15,602 bases of DNA from Clostridiales bacterium (GCA_024684665.1 JAIKWN010000272.1:1-15602), one strand, 5' to 3'; positions 6,335-14,485 are shown, numbered from the stretch's first letter. The notes: generated by a model from the sequence alone, not told the origin. Translations and numbers: made by a program.

Positions 6335-9265
6335 ATGGGGGAAGGCGACTGGGGTTCGTGTTGGGATTCGTTATTCAAGGAACAGTTCCCACAGGGCACC
6401 AAATATGTGAACGGGTCGCTTGAGATCCCGATCGAGGTTTTGCCTCCTTTCGATAAGCTGGGCATTGATATCAAGGGGGCAATCGTGCTGACGGTGGACG
6501 TGACCAGCGCGGATTTCAATCCGTTCGATTTCGACGTAGACGTGACCTGGTCTGTTGGGCTGCGCTGCGATGAAATCGGCGTAAATGTCACCAATCCCTC
6601 TCTTCAGGTGGCGATTCCTCTGCTCCCGGGCCCGAAGATCGAAATCATACCGGGCCTCGTTTCCTTTGATTTCGGTCCGAAACTGTTTTTCCAGATGAAG
6701 GTGGCCGGGGAGCTTCTGTACAAACTGGATGTCGGCTATGGTGGAAGGCTGGTCATCGACGACGATTTTGATGCGTATTATGACAAGCAGCAGTGGGCAG
6801 ATACGGAACTCATCGATGCAATGATGATGGCAGAGTTCTATTCCGGGCTGCAGATCGGAGGGTCGCTGTGCTTCCTGGAAGGCGTCGTTGGCATCGGCCT
6901 TAGCTATAAGGACGGATATGTTCTGGATATCAAGGGGGAGGAGAAGCCGGAGTATAACCGGAAGCACATCTGCGGATTCGACTGCGCGCAGGGAGACCTT
7001 TTCCGCAGGCATGGGCCGATCGGGCTGGGGCTCACGATCCTGCAGGTCATCAATATTAACCTATGGACGATTGTGGATCCGGTTGACGAACCGCCGCTTT
7101 ACAGCTTCTATAACTCAAAGGTTTTTGATGACAGCGGAGAAAAGAAGTGTCCACATTACGGCTATCTGCTGGATGTTTATGTGAGGGAAAGTGAAGGCGA
7201 CGAACCCGTGCAGGGCGTAACGGTCACCTGGGACGATCCCGAAAGGGAGATGGAAGAGCAGTATATACCATACGCCTCCGCGACGACTAATGCGGATGGC
7301 TTGGCTGAGATCTATATCCCACGGGCGAATCCTTCCAGAGACGCAAATGATCAAAGCGTATATACAGTTAAAATCGAGGGAAGCAAAGACGGGGAGAATT
7401 CGAGCCGGATTACGTTTGACGAGAAAGGGTACGAGCCGGATGAGCCTGTGCAGAGCGTAACGCTGTACATGGGGAAACCATTTTATACGGTGAAGTTCTA
7501 TTGCTCGGGTGAAGAGTTGTATACGGAAAGGCGGTTTGATACGAAAATCGGGGATACTGCTTCCGTGACGAATACCGATAAGGCGCCTATATTCAAGTTC
7601 AAACCATATATCCTGGACGCCGACAATCCCGATAACGTGCTGAGCGCGGAAGTGAAGGAAGATGATTCCACTGTCCTCAAAGTGCATCTGCTGGAAGCGG
7701 CTTTCGTTTCATTCCTGCCGGGCGAGGCCACGCAGATCCGCCCCATGAAGCCGGCGGTTGTGGCGACAGGAACTGAGTATCAGACCCCTAACGTGCTGGA
7801 TGAGAATTATTTTATACCGCCAGAAGGAAAGACCTTCCGGGGCTGGCAGGACGAGACGGGAAAGTTTCTGAAACTCGGGGAAAAGATTCTTGTGGATCAG
7901 AATCGGGTTCTGACGGCAGTCTGGCGTTGCCCCTGGGAAAGCCTGCAGTATGCGCTGGACCGGGCGGCAGCAGGCGCACACGTTGGAGATTTTTCAGACA
8001 TTTATGACGTGAACGGCAACTGGGTCGCACAAACCCAGATCGTGGAAGACGCGGATGCTCAGCACCCCGGCCGCTGGATCATGATTGATCTTGTGGACAA
8101 AATCACGGCATTGCCGGATGATTCGGCGCTTGTCATCCCGGAAGGTGTCAACGCCAGCATCAGTTTCTGGAAAGCTATACTGAGCCGTGGCCTTACACAA
8201 GCCCGGGAGGATGGGTATGTTATCCGGGTGGAAGGGAATCTGGAGCTTAAAAAATCCCCGTTCTACGGGTTGGGAACGATCACCGGGGGCTGCAATACGA
8301 AGAATGGCGGCGGCGTTTTCGTGGCAGCGGGTGGAAAGCTGACGATGCTGCGAGGTACGAAGATCTCCGGAAACGCGGCGGAAAATGGCGGCGGCGTCTG
8401 CGTGGAAGGAACACTGGTGATGGAAGGAGGAAGCATAATTTCCGAGAATAGCGCGGATTCGTGTGGCGGTGTTCTCGTCATGGAAGGTGGCAGCTTCGTG
8501 ATGAATGACAGCACGATCTCCGGAAATGAGGCGGGATACGGCGGTGGCGTGGGAACAGCGGGCGATTTCGTGATGACCGGCAAGGCGGCGATTACCGGAA
8601 ACACTGCAACCCTGGGCGGCGGTGTATTTGTTAAAAAAGGACATGCCTGCACCATGAAGGTTACCCAGTCCGCCGAGGTCTACGGAAACGTCGACTGGGC
8701 CGGAGAAGACAGTAACGTGTTCCTCTGTGAGGATGCCGTGATCAACGCGGACGGGAAATACAATGCCCCAAGTATTGGGGTAAGAGTGGAGGTCCCCCCG
8801 GAGGATTTCGAGCGCGTACTGGTTTTTGAGGCGGATGACGAATCGGAGTCGGCTTTCCTTGCCTTCCTTAACGAGACGAAGGGAGAATATCTGCTGAATC
8901 GAAAAGGCAGGTCGGACGGCGTGCTGATGACGAAAGAAGCGTTGACTTTTCCCGAGAAGCCCGACTTCCTCCTGCCGGCGGGCATCCTGACTATTGGCGA
9001 GCGGACGTTTGCCGGGATTTCCGCGAATACGGTTGAAATCCCGAAGACGCCCTATGATCCGGGACCGCCGGAGACGTGGCAGACCATAGGCGCGCAGGCG
9101 TTCCAGGGAAGCAGTATCCAGAGAATCCGCATACCATGGACCGTGCGGTCGATCGATGAAACGGCGTTTGAAGGCTGTGATGATCTGATCATTTTCGGAG
9201 GAGGGCCGTTCAATCTGGGAATTGCTTATGCCAAGGAGCACGGGCTGGTCTTTGTGGAAGAGTAA
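6335..9265 (+). CDS. Mosaic extracellular protein: beta-helix and BspA-like C-terminus (frameshifted continuation)
   Basis: This is the body of the secreted protein whose signal peptide is encoded at 5748. Numbering from this ATG, residues 1-270 are beta-rich and unrecognised. About 275-388 resemble a carboxypeptidase-regulatory or Cna-B-like beta sandwich (GVTVTWDD, TTNADGLAEIYIP). About 454-533 resemble an InlB/Listeria-Bacteroides-type repeat ending FRGWQDETGKFL...LTAVW. Residues 649-785 are five turns of a right-handed beta-helix. About 882-976 resemble LRR_5/BspA-type repeats (LTIGERTFAG, IGAQAFQGSSIQRIRIP, IDETAFEGC). No LPXTG, SLH or other anchor is seen at the C-terminus, so the product may be released or held non-covalently. 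Adhesion or glycan binding is plausible by analogy only. The ATG at 6335 lacks a ribosome binding site, and true translation probably requires the upstream frame. If the frameshift is real the gene may be inactive. Confidence 0.75.
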   Translation: MGEGDWGSCWDSLFKEQFPQGTKYVNGSLEIPIEVLPPFDKLGIDIKGAIVLTVDVTSADFNPFDFDVDVTWSVGLRCDEIGVNVTNPSLQVAIPLLPGPKIEIIPGLVSFDFGPKLFFQMKVAGELLYKLDVGYGGRLVIDDDFDAYYDKQQWADTELIDAMMMAEFYSGLQIGGSLCFLEGVVGIGLSYKDGYVLDIKGEEKPEYNRKHICGFDCAQGDLFRRHGPIGLGLTILQVININLWTIVDPVDEPPLYSFYNSKVFDDSGEKKCPHYGYLLDVYVRESEGDEPVQGVTVTWDDPEREMEEQYIPYASATTNADGLAEIYIPRANPSRDANDQSVYTVKIEGSKDGENSSRITFDEKGYEPDEPVQSVTLYMGKPFYTVKFYCSGEELYTERRFDTKIGDTASVTNTDKAPIFKFKPYILDADNPDNVLSAEVKEDDSTVLKVHLLEAAFVSFLPGEATQIRPMKPAVVATGTEYQTPNVLDENYFIPPEGKTFRGWQDETGKFLKLGEKILVDQNRVLTAVWRCPWESLQYALDRAAAGAHVGDFSDIYDVNGNWVAQTQIVEDADAQHPGRWIMIDLVDKITALPDDSALVIPEGVNASISFWKAILSRGLTQAREDGYVIRVEGNLELKKSPFYGLGTITGGCNTKNGGGVFVAAGGKLTMLRGTKISGNAAENGGGVCVEGTLVMEGGSIISENSADSCGGVLVMEGGSFVMNDSTISGNEAGYGGGVGTAGDFVMTGKAAITGNTATLGGGVFVKKGHACTMKVTQSAEVYGNVDWAGEDSNVFLCEDAVINADGKYNAPSIGVRVEVPPEDFERVLVFEADDESESAFLAFLNETKGEYLLNRKGRSDGVLMTKEALTFPEKPDFLLPAGILTIGERTFAGISANTVEIPKTPYDPGPPETWQTIGAQAFQGSSIQRIRIPWTVRSIDETAFEGCDDLIIFGGGPFNLGIAYAKEHGLVFVEE
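8279..8689 (+). repeat. Five-unit right-handed beta-helix repeat region within the surface protein
   Basis: Five units of 25-28 residues start at 8279, 8363, 8438, 8516 and 8591. Each begins with ITGG, ISGN, ISEN or ITGN and has a central GGGV (GGGVFV, GGGVCV, GGVLV, GGGVGT, GGGVFV). The spacing of 84, 75, 78 and 75 bases is regular. The pattern recalls the GGA(I/L/V)/xxxN repeats of Pmp-like and other parallel beta-helix proteins. The DNA copies have diverged, so this is an old protein repeat rather than recent duplication. Confidence 0.75.
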
Positions 9266-9283
9266 AAATCAAAAAATGCGGGC

Positions 9284-9312
9284 TTTTCAACCGCCAGTTA
9301 TTCTGCTATAAT
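9284..9312 (+). promoter_or_regulatory. Putative promoter of the EF-G-like gene
   Basis: TATAAT at 9307-9312 is a perfect -10 box; TTTTCA at 9284-9289, 17 nt upstream, is a fair -35 box. The start would be near 9319, giving a leader of about 60 nt to the ATG at 9379. No convincing terminator for the surface-protein gene is visible in 9266-9300. Confidence 0.65.
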
Positions 9313-9378
9313 GTATTTTCAGGAGAAAGCGGACGGATAATTCCCGTTTTCGTACGATACAATTAAGGAGGAAAGCAC

Positions 9379-11454
9379 ATGAAGGACTATCTCGCAAAGG
9401 ATATCCGCAACATCGCTGTACTGGGACACGGTTCTGAGGGCAAGACGACGCTCGTGGAATCCATGCTCTTCGCGACGGGCGCCATTGACCGTCAGGGCCG
9501 TGTCGAAGATGGCAACACGGTTTCCGACTGGGATCCGGAAGAGAAGAAGCGCACGATTTCCATCAGCGCCAGCGTGGCGCCGGTGGAGATTCACGGCAAG
9601 AAAATCAACTTCATTGACGTGCCCGGCTACTTCGATTTCATCGGTGAAGCCTCTGGCGCGCTGGCTGCTGTTGAGGGCGCCCTCATCGTCATGAGCGCAG
9701 CTACTGGCATGTCAACTGGTTTTGAAAAGGCCTGGGAAGCTGCGGGCGAGGCCGGAGTAGCCCGTTTCATCGCGATTTCCCAGATGGACCGCGAGCATGT
9801 CAGCTACGAGAAGGTCATTACGATGCTGCGCGAAAAATACGGAAGCTGCATCGTCCCCATGGTGCTTCCCATCGGCGAAGGCCCGACTTTTAAGGGCGTC
9901 GTGGACGTTCTTAGCGGCAAGGCTTTTACAGGCAGCTATAAAAACCTGAAGGAAATCCCGGTTCCCGACGATATGAAGGACGCAATGGCCGAGGCCATTC
10001 ACGAATGCACCGAGGCGGCTGCTGGCACCAGCGAAGAGCTCATGGAGAAGTTCTTTGAAGAAGACGCCCTCTCTCCGGAGGAGATGATTCAGGGTCTGTC
10101 CGCCGGCATCCTGGATGGCAGTATCGTCCCCGTCGCGCCTGTTTCCGGTGTCGGCGGTATCGGTGTCAGCCCGCTGCTCTACGCTCTCGCCACCTATATG
10201 CCCTCTCCGGAAGGCCACACCTATCGCGGCGTGCGGAACGGCGAGGAAGTCGAGGTCAATTCCGAATCCGAAAGCGGCTTTACGGGCTTTGTCTTCAAGA
10301 CCATCGCCGACCCGTTTGTCGGCAAGATGAGCCTCATGCGTGTGATATCCGGTAAGCTGACCGGAGCAACCGCGCTTTATAACGCCAGCCAGGATAAGGC
10401 TGAAAAAGCTGGCAGCATCCTAATCATGCGCGGCAACAAGCAGACGCAGGCGCAGCAGCTGGTCGCGGGCGACATCGGCGCCCTCTCGAAGCTGCAGTTC
10501 ACCGCTACGGGCGACAGCCTGGGCGAGGCGGGCAAGGCTGTAAAATTCGAGCGTATCGTCTTCCCGGCGCCGCAGATCTCCATGGCTGTGTACGCGAAGA
10601 AGGCAGGCGAGGAAGACAAGGTCTTCTCGGGCCTCTCCCGCCTCTGCGAGGAAATGCCGGACGTAGTCGTGGCCAAGGATTCCATGACGATGGAAACCCT
10701 CATCAGCGGCCAGGGCGAGCTGGAGCTGGAGGTTGTGCGGCAGAAGCTGCTCTCCAAGTTCGGTGCGGAAGCTGTCTTCAAGGATCCTAAGATCGCCTAT
10801 CGCGAGACCATCCGTAAGACCATCGATGTCCAGGGCCGCCACAAGAAGCAGTCCGGCGGACATGGCCAGTTCGGCGACGTCAAGATTATTTTCTCCCCGA
10901 CGGCGGATCCCGCGGTAGAATTTGAGTTTGAAGACGCAGTCGTTGGCGGCGCAGTTCCGCGCAACTACATCCCCTCCGTCGAGAAGGGCCTGCGCGAGAA
11001 CCTGGTGAAGGGCGTCCTGGCGGGCTTCCCGATGACGGGCCTGCATGCGAAACTCTACGATGGTTCCTACCACCCGGTGGACTCTTCCGAAATGGCCTTT
11101 AAGACGGCGGCGCGCATCGCTTACAAGCAGTGCATCAATGCGAATCCTGTCCTGCTGGAGCCGATCATGCACGTCGAAGTTACAGTGCCAGACGAGTACA
11201 TGGGCGACATCATTGGCGACATGAACAAGCGCCGCGGCCGCATCCTCGGTATGGAGCCGAAAAATGGCAAGCAGGTGGTCACCGCTGAGGTGCCCCAGGC
11301 GGAAATGTTCAAGTACGCTACCGATCTGCGCTCCATGACCCAGGCAAAGGGCTCCTTCACCATGACCTTCGAGCGCTATGAAGAAGTCCCGAAGATGAAT
11401 GCGGACAAGATCATCGAAGCCCATAAGGCCGACCTCGAGGACGACGAGGACTGA
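9379..11454 (+). CDS. Elongation factor G-like GTPase (EF-G2/FusA2 type)
   Basis: The 691-residue protein has the five-domain layout of EF-G: G domain 1 to about 285, domain II, domain III, a domain IV containing RHKKQSGGHGQFGDV, and a C-terminal domain V with MGDIIGDMNKRRGRILGM. The P-loop is GHGSEGKTT (16-24). Other nucleotide motifs differ from canonical EF-G. Switch I reads RTISI (58-62) instead of RGITI, G3 reads DVPGYFDF (80-87) with tyrosine at the catalytic histidine position, and G4 reads SQMD (134-137) instead of NKMD. From memory, GYFDF is common in the EF-G2 subfamily; the G4 change is not. It is therefore a paralogue rather than the housekeeping EF-G, and its ribosomal role is uncertain. 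A strong AAGGAGG (9365-9371) precedes the ATG and a strong terminator follows, so it is probably monocistronic. Confidence 0.9.
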   Translation: MKDYLAKDIRNIAVLGHGSEGKTTLVESMLFATGAIDRQGRVEDGNTVSDWDPEEKKRTISISASVAPVEIHGKKINFIDVPGYFDFIGEASGALAAVEGALIVMSAATGMSTGFEKAWEAAGEAGVARFIAISQMDREHVSYEKVITMLREKYGSCIVPMVLPIGEGPTFKGVVDVLSGKAFTGSYKNLKEIPVPDDMKDAMAEAIHECTEAAAGTSEELMEKFFEEDALSPEEMIQGLSAGILDGSIVPVAPVSGVGGIGVSPLLYALATYMPSPEGHTYRGVRNGEEVEVNSESESGFTGFVFKTIADPFVGKMSLMRVISGKLTGATALYNASQDKAEKAGSILIMRGNKQTQAQQLVAGDIGALSKLQFTATGDSLGEAGKAVKFERIVFPAPQISMAVYAKKAGEEDKVFSGLSRLCEEMPDVVVAKDSMTMETLISGQGELELEVVRQKLLSKFGAEAVFKDPKIAYRETIRKTIDVQGRHKKQSGGHGQFGDVKIIFSPTADPAVEFEFEDAVVGGAVPRNYIPSVEKGLRENLVKGVLAGFPMTGLHAKLYDGSYHPVDSSEMAFKTAARIAYKQCINANPVLLEPIMHVEVTVPDEYMGDIIGDMNKRRGRILGMEPKNGKQVVTAEVPQAEMFKYATDLRSMTQAKGSFTMTFERYEEVPKMNADKIIEAHKADLEDDED

Positions 11455-11471
11455 TCTACTTTTTCGCACAG

Positions 11472-11501
11472 AAAAGGCTGCCCAGACGGGCAGCCTTTTT
11501 C
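11472..11501 (+). terminator. Rho-independent terminator after the EF-G-like gene
   Basis: A perfect 12-bp stem (11472-11483 with 11488-11499, core GGCTGCCC/GGGCAGCC) closes on loop AGAC and ends in a T run, with a second T7 tract shortly downstream at about 11506-11512. Because the stem ends are A- and T-rich it could also act in the opposite orientation, but no minus-strand gene ends here. Confidence 0.95.
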
Positions 11502-11533
11502 AACCTTTTTTTCGTTTGCCCGTTTAATCGGGG

Positions 11534-11562
11534 TTGACAGGGGGCAGGTTGGCCGTTAGAAT
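11534..11562 (+). promoter_or_regulatory. Promoter of rny
   Basis: TTGACA (11534-11539), a 17-nt spacer and TAGAAT (11557-11562) make a strong vegetative promoter just downstream of the preceding terminator. The start is expected near 11569, which leaves an unusually long untranslated leader of nearly 200 nt before the rny start codon. Confidence 0.85.
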
Positions 11563-11585
11563 AGCGATAAGCATTGTGGAAGCGT

Positions 11586-11718
11586 GTGCGGATTTCGCAT
11601 GTCGACACAACTTGCGGGCACTGCCCGTTTTATAGAAAATTGAATATGGCGAGGACTCCCGGGCATAAAACTGTCCGGGAGGGCGAGCTGTGTGATTCAG
11701 ACATCCGACAATCCGCAC
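11586..11718 (+). promoter_or_regulatory. Structured 5' leader of rny (possible cis-regulatory RNA)
   Basis: Three paired elements can be drawn. P1 is a 9-bp long-range helix between 11586-11594 (GTGCGGATT) and 11710-11718 (AATCCGCAC). P2 is a 5-bp hairpin at 11615-11619/11623-11627 followed by TTTTA. P3 is a 10-bp hairpin at 11656-11665/11672-11681 with one G-U pair and loop TAAAAC. The 5' strand of P1 can instead form a local hairpin (TGCG at 11587-11590 with CGCA at 11596-11599), so two folds compete. I do not recognise a known riboswitch class. Regulation is an inference from architecture only. Confidence 0.45.
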
Positions 11719-11765
11719 GGCCTTTTCTGCTTGTATTTCAAAAAAGAGGAAAGGAGTGTGCGGGA

Positions 11766-13361
11766 TTGTCGATTTTTTTGATTATCCTTGCGATCGTCGC
11801 CGCGCTGATTGTCGGCGCGGGGATTGGCTATATGTTCCGCAAACACGGAACGGAACGCAGAATTGGACGGACGGAAGAATACGCGCGCAATCTGCTGGAT
11901 GATGCCCAGCGCCGCGCGGAGGAAAAGAAGAAAGAAAGCATCCTGGAAGCCAAGGAAGAAGTCATTCGCCTCAAGAATGAACTGGACCGCGAGGTGCGCG
12001 ACCGTAGAAGCGAAGTGCAGCGGCAGGAGCGCCGGGTCGCCCAGCGGGAAGAACAGTTAGACAAAAAGTCCGATTCCCTGGACAGCAGGGAGAATTCCCT
12101 GGAGCAGCGCCAGGCGGAACTTGATAAGCTGGCGGAAGAGGCCCGGGCAAATCTGGAGAGGCAGAAAGCCGCCACAGAGGCAGCAGAGAAGGCAGCTGCC
12201 GAAGCGGATGAGAAGCTTGTCAAAGAGCTGGAGCGTGTGGCACAGATGACCCAGTATGAAGCTCGGGATCAGCTGGTCGACCGCATCCAGAAGGAGGCTT
12301 TCCGTGACGCAGCCGCCAAGGTGCGCGAAGCGGAGCAGACTGCGAAGGATGAAGCGGACAAGCGCGCGCGCAACATCGTCGCCCTGGCGATTCAGCGCTG
12401 CGCCTCCGACCATGTGGCCGAGACGACGGTCTCCGTCGTGTCTCTGCCCAGTGAGGACATGAAAGGCCGTATCATCGGCAGGGAAGGACGGAATATCCGC
12501 ACCCTTGAAACAGCGACCGGTGTTGATCTCATCATCGACGATACACCGGAGGCGGTCGTGGTTTCTGCTTTCGATCCGGTCCGGCGCGAGGTGGCAAGAG
12601 TTGCACTGGAGCGGCTCATCGCCGATGGACGCATTCATCCAGCCCGCATCGAGGAAATGGTCGAGAAGGCGAAACGTGACGTGGACGCACAGATCCGCGA
12701 AGCGGGCGAGCAGGCTATCTTTGAGACCAATATGAACGGCATCCATCCGGAAATGGTGAAGCTCCTCGGCCGCATGCGCTACCGCACCAGCTATGGCCAG
12801 AACGTCCTGAAGCACTCCATCGAAGTCTGCCACCTGGCGGGGCTCATGGCGTCAGAACTGGGCGCAAATGTCCAGCTTGCGAAACGTGCCGGTCTCCTGC
12901 ACGACATTGGCAAGGCGGTAGATCACGAACAGGAAGGCACCCATGTGGAGCTGGGCGTGGAGCTTGCAAAGCGCTACCGTGAGGCGCCGGAAGTCATACA
13001 CTGCATCGCAGCTCACCACAACGATGTGGAGCCGCAGACCATCGAGGCTGTCCTCGTACAGGCTGCAGATGCCATCAGCGCAGCTAGGCCTGGTGCGAGA
13101 CGCGAATCCATCGAGAACTACATCCGCAGGTTGGAAAAGCTTGAGGAGATCGCTTCCAGCTTCAAGGGTGTCGAGAAGAGCTTCGCCATTCAGTCCGGCC
13201 GTGAGGTCCGCATCATGGTGAAGCCGGAAGACATCACGGACGAGGGGACCCTCGTGCTGGCCCGCGAGGTTGCGAAGCGCATCGAGAGCGAGATGGAGTA
13301 TCCCGGCCAGATCAAGGTCAACGTCATCCGCGAGACTCGCGCGACGGAGTTTGCAAAATAA
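11766..13361 (+). CDS. rny: Ribonuclease Y
   Basis: RNase Y is the membrane-bound endoribonuclease that initiates mRNA decay in many Bacillota. From the TTG at 11766 the protein has 531 residues, close to the usual 510-520. A single membrane helix lies at about residues 2-23 ([14 protein letters not shown]). A long charged coiled coil follows to about 200, then a KH domain with GREG at 238-241, then an HD domain with H350 (KHSIEV), H379/D380 (LLHDIGK) and the AAHHNDVEP segment. The frame is open upstream to 11574, but no good ribosome binding site or family sequence lies there. AAGGAG at 11751-11756 sits 9 nt before the TTG, and the two nearby GTG triplets are out of frame. A weak start codon plus a long folded leader suggests post-transcriptional control, possibly autoregulation. 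A terminator follows immediately. Confidence 0.95.
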   Translation: MSIFLIILAIVAALIVGAGIGYMFRKHGTERRIGRTEEYARNLLDDAQRRAEEKKKESILEAKEEVIRLKNELDREVRDRRSEVQRQERRVAQREEQLDKKSDSLDSRENSLEQRQAELDKLAEEARANLERQKAATEAAEKAAAEADEKLVKELERVAQMTQYEARDQLVDRIQKEAFRDAAAKVREAEQTAKDEADKRARNIVALAIQRCASDHVAETTVSVVSLPSEDMKGRIIGREGRNIRTLETATGVDLIIDDTPEAVVVSAFDPVRREVARVALERLIADGRIHPARIEEMVEKAKRDVDAQIREAGEQAIFETNMNGIHPEMVKLLGRMRYRTSYGQNVLKHSIEVCHLAGLMASELGANVQLAKRAGLLHDIGKAVDHEQEGTHVELGVELAKRYREAPEVIHCIAAHHNDVEPQTIEAVLVQAADAISAARPGARRESIENYIRRLEKLEEIASSFKGVEKSFAIQSGREVRIMVKPEDITDEGTLVLAREVAKRIESEMEYPGQIKVNVIRETRATEFAK

Positions 13362-13369
13362 ACGACAAT

Positions 13370-13396
13370 CCCGGGGGCTTCCGCCTCCGGGTTTTT
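13370..13396 (+). terminator. Rho-independent terminator after rny
   Basis: A 9-bp stem with one G-U pair (13370-13378 with 13383-13391) closes on loop TTCC and is followed by T5 at 13392-13396. It ends 16 nt before the next ATG, so the next gene is either reached by readthrough or has a promoter inside rny that I could not identify. Confidence 0.85.
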
Positions 13397-13412
13397 GAAA
13401 GGAGCCCTGAAG

Positions 13413-14354
13413 ATGAAAATCGTTGTGCTGGACGGTTATGCTGCCAATCCCGGGGATATCTCCTGGGAACCCATGCGCGCCCTCGGCGAGCTCATTGTTT
13501 ACGAGCGGACACGGCCGGAAGAAACGGAAGAGAGGATCGGCGACGCGGAAGCGGTTCTTACCAACAAGGTTCTGATCACGGAAGAGATCATGGCGAAGAA
13601 GCCGAACCTCCGCTACATCGGCGTCCTGGCCACCGGCTATAATGTCGTGGACATCCCGGCGGCGAAGGCGCGTGGCATCGTCGTTTGCAACATCCCCGCC
13701 TACAGCACGCCCTCCGTCGCGCAGCACGTTTTTGCGCTCCTGCTGGAGCTCTGCGCGCACGTCGGGCACCACAGCGACGCGGTGCACGCGGGCCGCTGGA
13801 CGAACAGCCGCGACTTCTGCTTCTGGGATACGCCCCTCATGGAGCTCTCCGGGAAAACCCTTGGCATCGTGGGATACGGGCGCATCGGTCAGGCGGTCGA
13901 GCGGGTCGCCCGCGCCTTCGGCATGCAGGTGCGCATCTGCAGCGGACACGCGCAGGGGGCGGACGTCGTTCCGATGGATACGCTCCTGCGGGAGAGCGAC
14001 GTGGTGACCCTGCACTGCCCGCTCACGAAGGACAACGCGGGGCTCATGAACGCGGAGACGATCGGAAAGATGAAGGACGGCGCGATCCTCCTGAACACCG
14101 CGCGGGGCGGCCTCGTGAACGAGGCGGACGTGCGCGCGGCGCTGGAATCCGGGAAACTTGCGGGATTCGCCGCGGATGTGGCGTGCGCGGAGCCGATCCC
14201 GGCGGACAGCCCGCTGCTCGGCGCGCCGAACTGCGTCCTGACCCCGCATATCGCCTGGGCGCCGAAGGAAGCGCGCCAGCGCCTCATGGACATCGCTGTG
14301 GCGAACGTGGCCGCCTGGCAGGCCGGCGCGTCGCAGAACAACGTGGCAAAATAA
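13413..14354 (+). CDS. D-2-hydroxyacid dehydrogenase (glycerate dehydrogenase/hydroxypyruvate reductase-like)
   Basis: This NAD(P)H-dependent enzyme interconverts 2-oxoacids and D-2-hydroxyacids; the closest resemblance I can judge is to glycerate dehydrogenase/hydroxypyruvate reductase. The protein has 313 residues, normal for the family. The Rossmann loop is GYGRIG at 154-159. The catalytic triad is visible as R231 (NTARGG), E260 (CAEP) and H279 (TPHIAW). The start at 13413 is chosen because AAAGGAG (13398-13404) lies 8 nt upstream and the first conserved strand (MKIVVLDG) begins there. It sits right after the rny terminator with no obvious promoter of its own. Codons in its second half are markedly richer in G and C at third positions than in its neighbours. 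Substrate cannot be settled from sequence; a ligand such as pyruvate, phenylpyruvate or hydroxypyruvate remains possible. Confidence 0.9.
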   Translation: MKIVVLDGYAANPGDISWEPMRALGELIVYERTRPEETEERIGDAEAVLTNKVLITEEIMAKKPNLRYIGVLATGYNVVDIPAAKARGIVVCNIPAYSTPSVAQHVFALLLELCAHVGHHSDAVHAGRWTNSRDFCFWDTPLMELSGKTLGIVGYGRIGQAVERVARAFGMQVRICSGHAQGADVVPMDTLLRESDVVTLHCPLTKDNAGLMNAETIGKMKDGAILLNTARGGLVNEADVRAALESGKLAGFAADVACAEPIPADSPLLGAPNCVLTPHIAWAPKEARQRLMDIAVANVAAWQAGASQNNVAK

Positions 14355-14410
14355 CATCCGCGTGGGGTTTGCCCCGGATGACGGCGTGAATCCACGCGCC
14401 CGGAAGGGCA

Positions 14411-14445
14411 GGGGACGGCGGGATGCCCGTTGTCCCCGGTTTTTT
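14411..14445 (+). terminator. Rho-independent terminator after the dehydrogenase gene
   Basis: A 12-bp stem with two G-U pairs (14411-14422 with 14426-14437) and loop ATG is followed by GG and a T6 tract (14440-14445). It separates the dehydrogenase gene from the GAPDH promoter. Confidence 0.88.
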
Positions 14446-14456
14446 CGTGGAAAGGC

Positions 14457-14485
14457 TTGCAATCATTACGCAAATTCGATACAAT
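14457..14485 (+). promoter_or_regulatory. Promoter of gap
   Basis: TTGCAA (14457-14462), a 17-nt spacer and TACAAT (14480-14485) give a good vegetative promoter with a start near 14492. The leader of about 43 nt ends in a strong AAGGAGGAG ribosome binding site (14520-14528). No operator-like inverted repeat is obvious. Confidence 0.8.

Noticed and set aside
7994..9241. A 415-codon minus-strand ORF opposite the surface protein
   Set aside because: No start signals or family features; the plus frame carries the beta-helix and BspA-like repeats.
9266..9300. Possible terminator after the surface-protein gene (GCGG ... CCGC)
   Set aside because: The stem is only 4 bp with a 9-nt loop and no T run follows.
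11574..11765. N-terminal extension of RNase Y from an upstream ATG
   Set aside because: The extension lacks a ribosome binding site and would place about 64 polar residues before the membrane anchor; the leader folds as RNA instead.
13685..14389. A 234-codon ORF overlapping the dehydrogenase gene on the same strand
   Set aside because: It is an out-of-frame shadow in GC-rich sequence; the overlapping frame contains all catalytic residues of the dehydrogenase.
12852..14462. A 536-codon minus-strand ORF opposite rny and the dehydrogenase gene
   Set aside because: It spans two real plus-strand genes and a terminator, and its sequence is Arg/His/Pro-rich as expected for antisense of GC-rich coding DNA.
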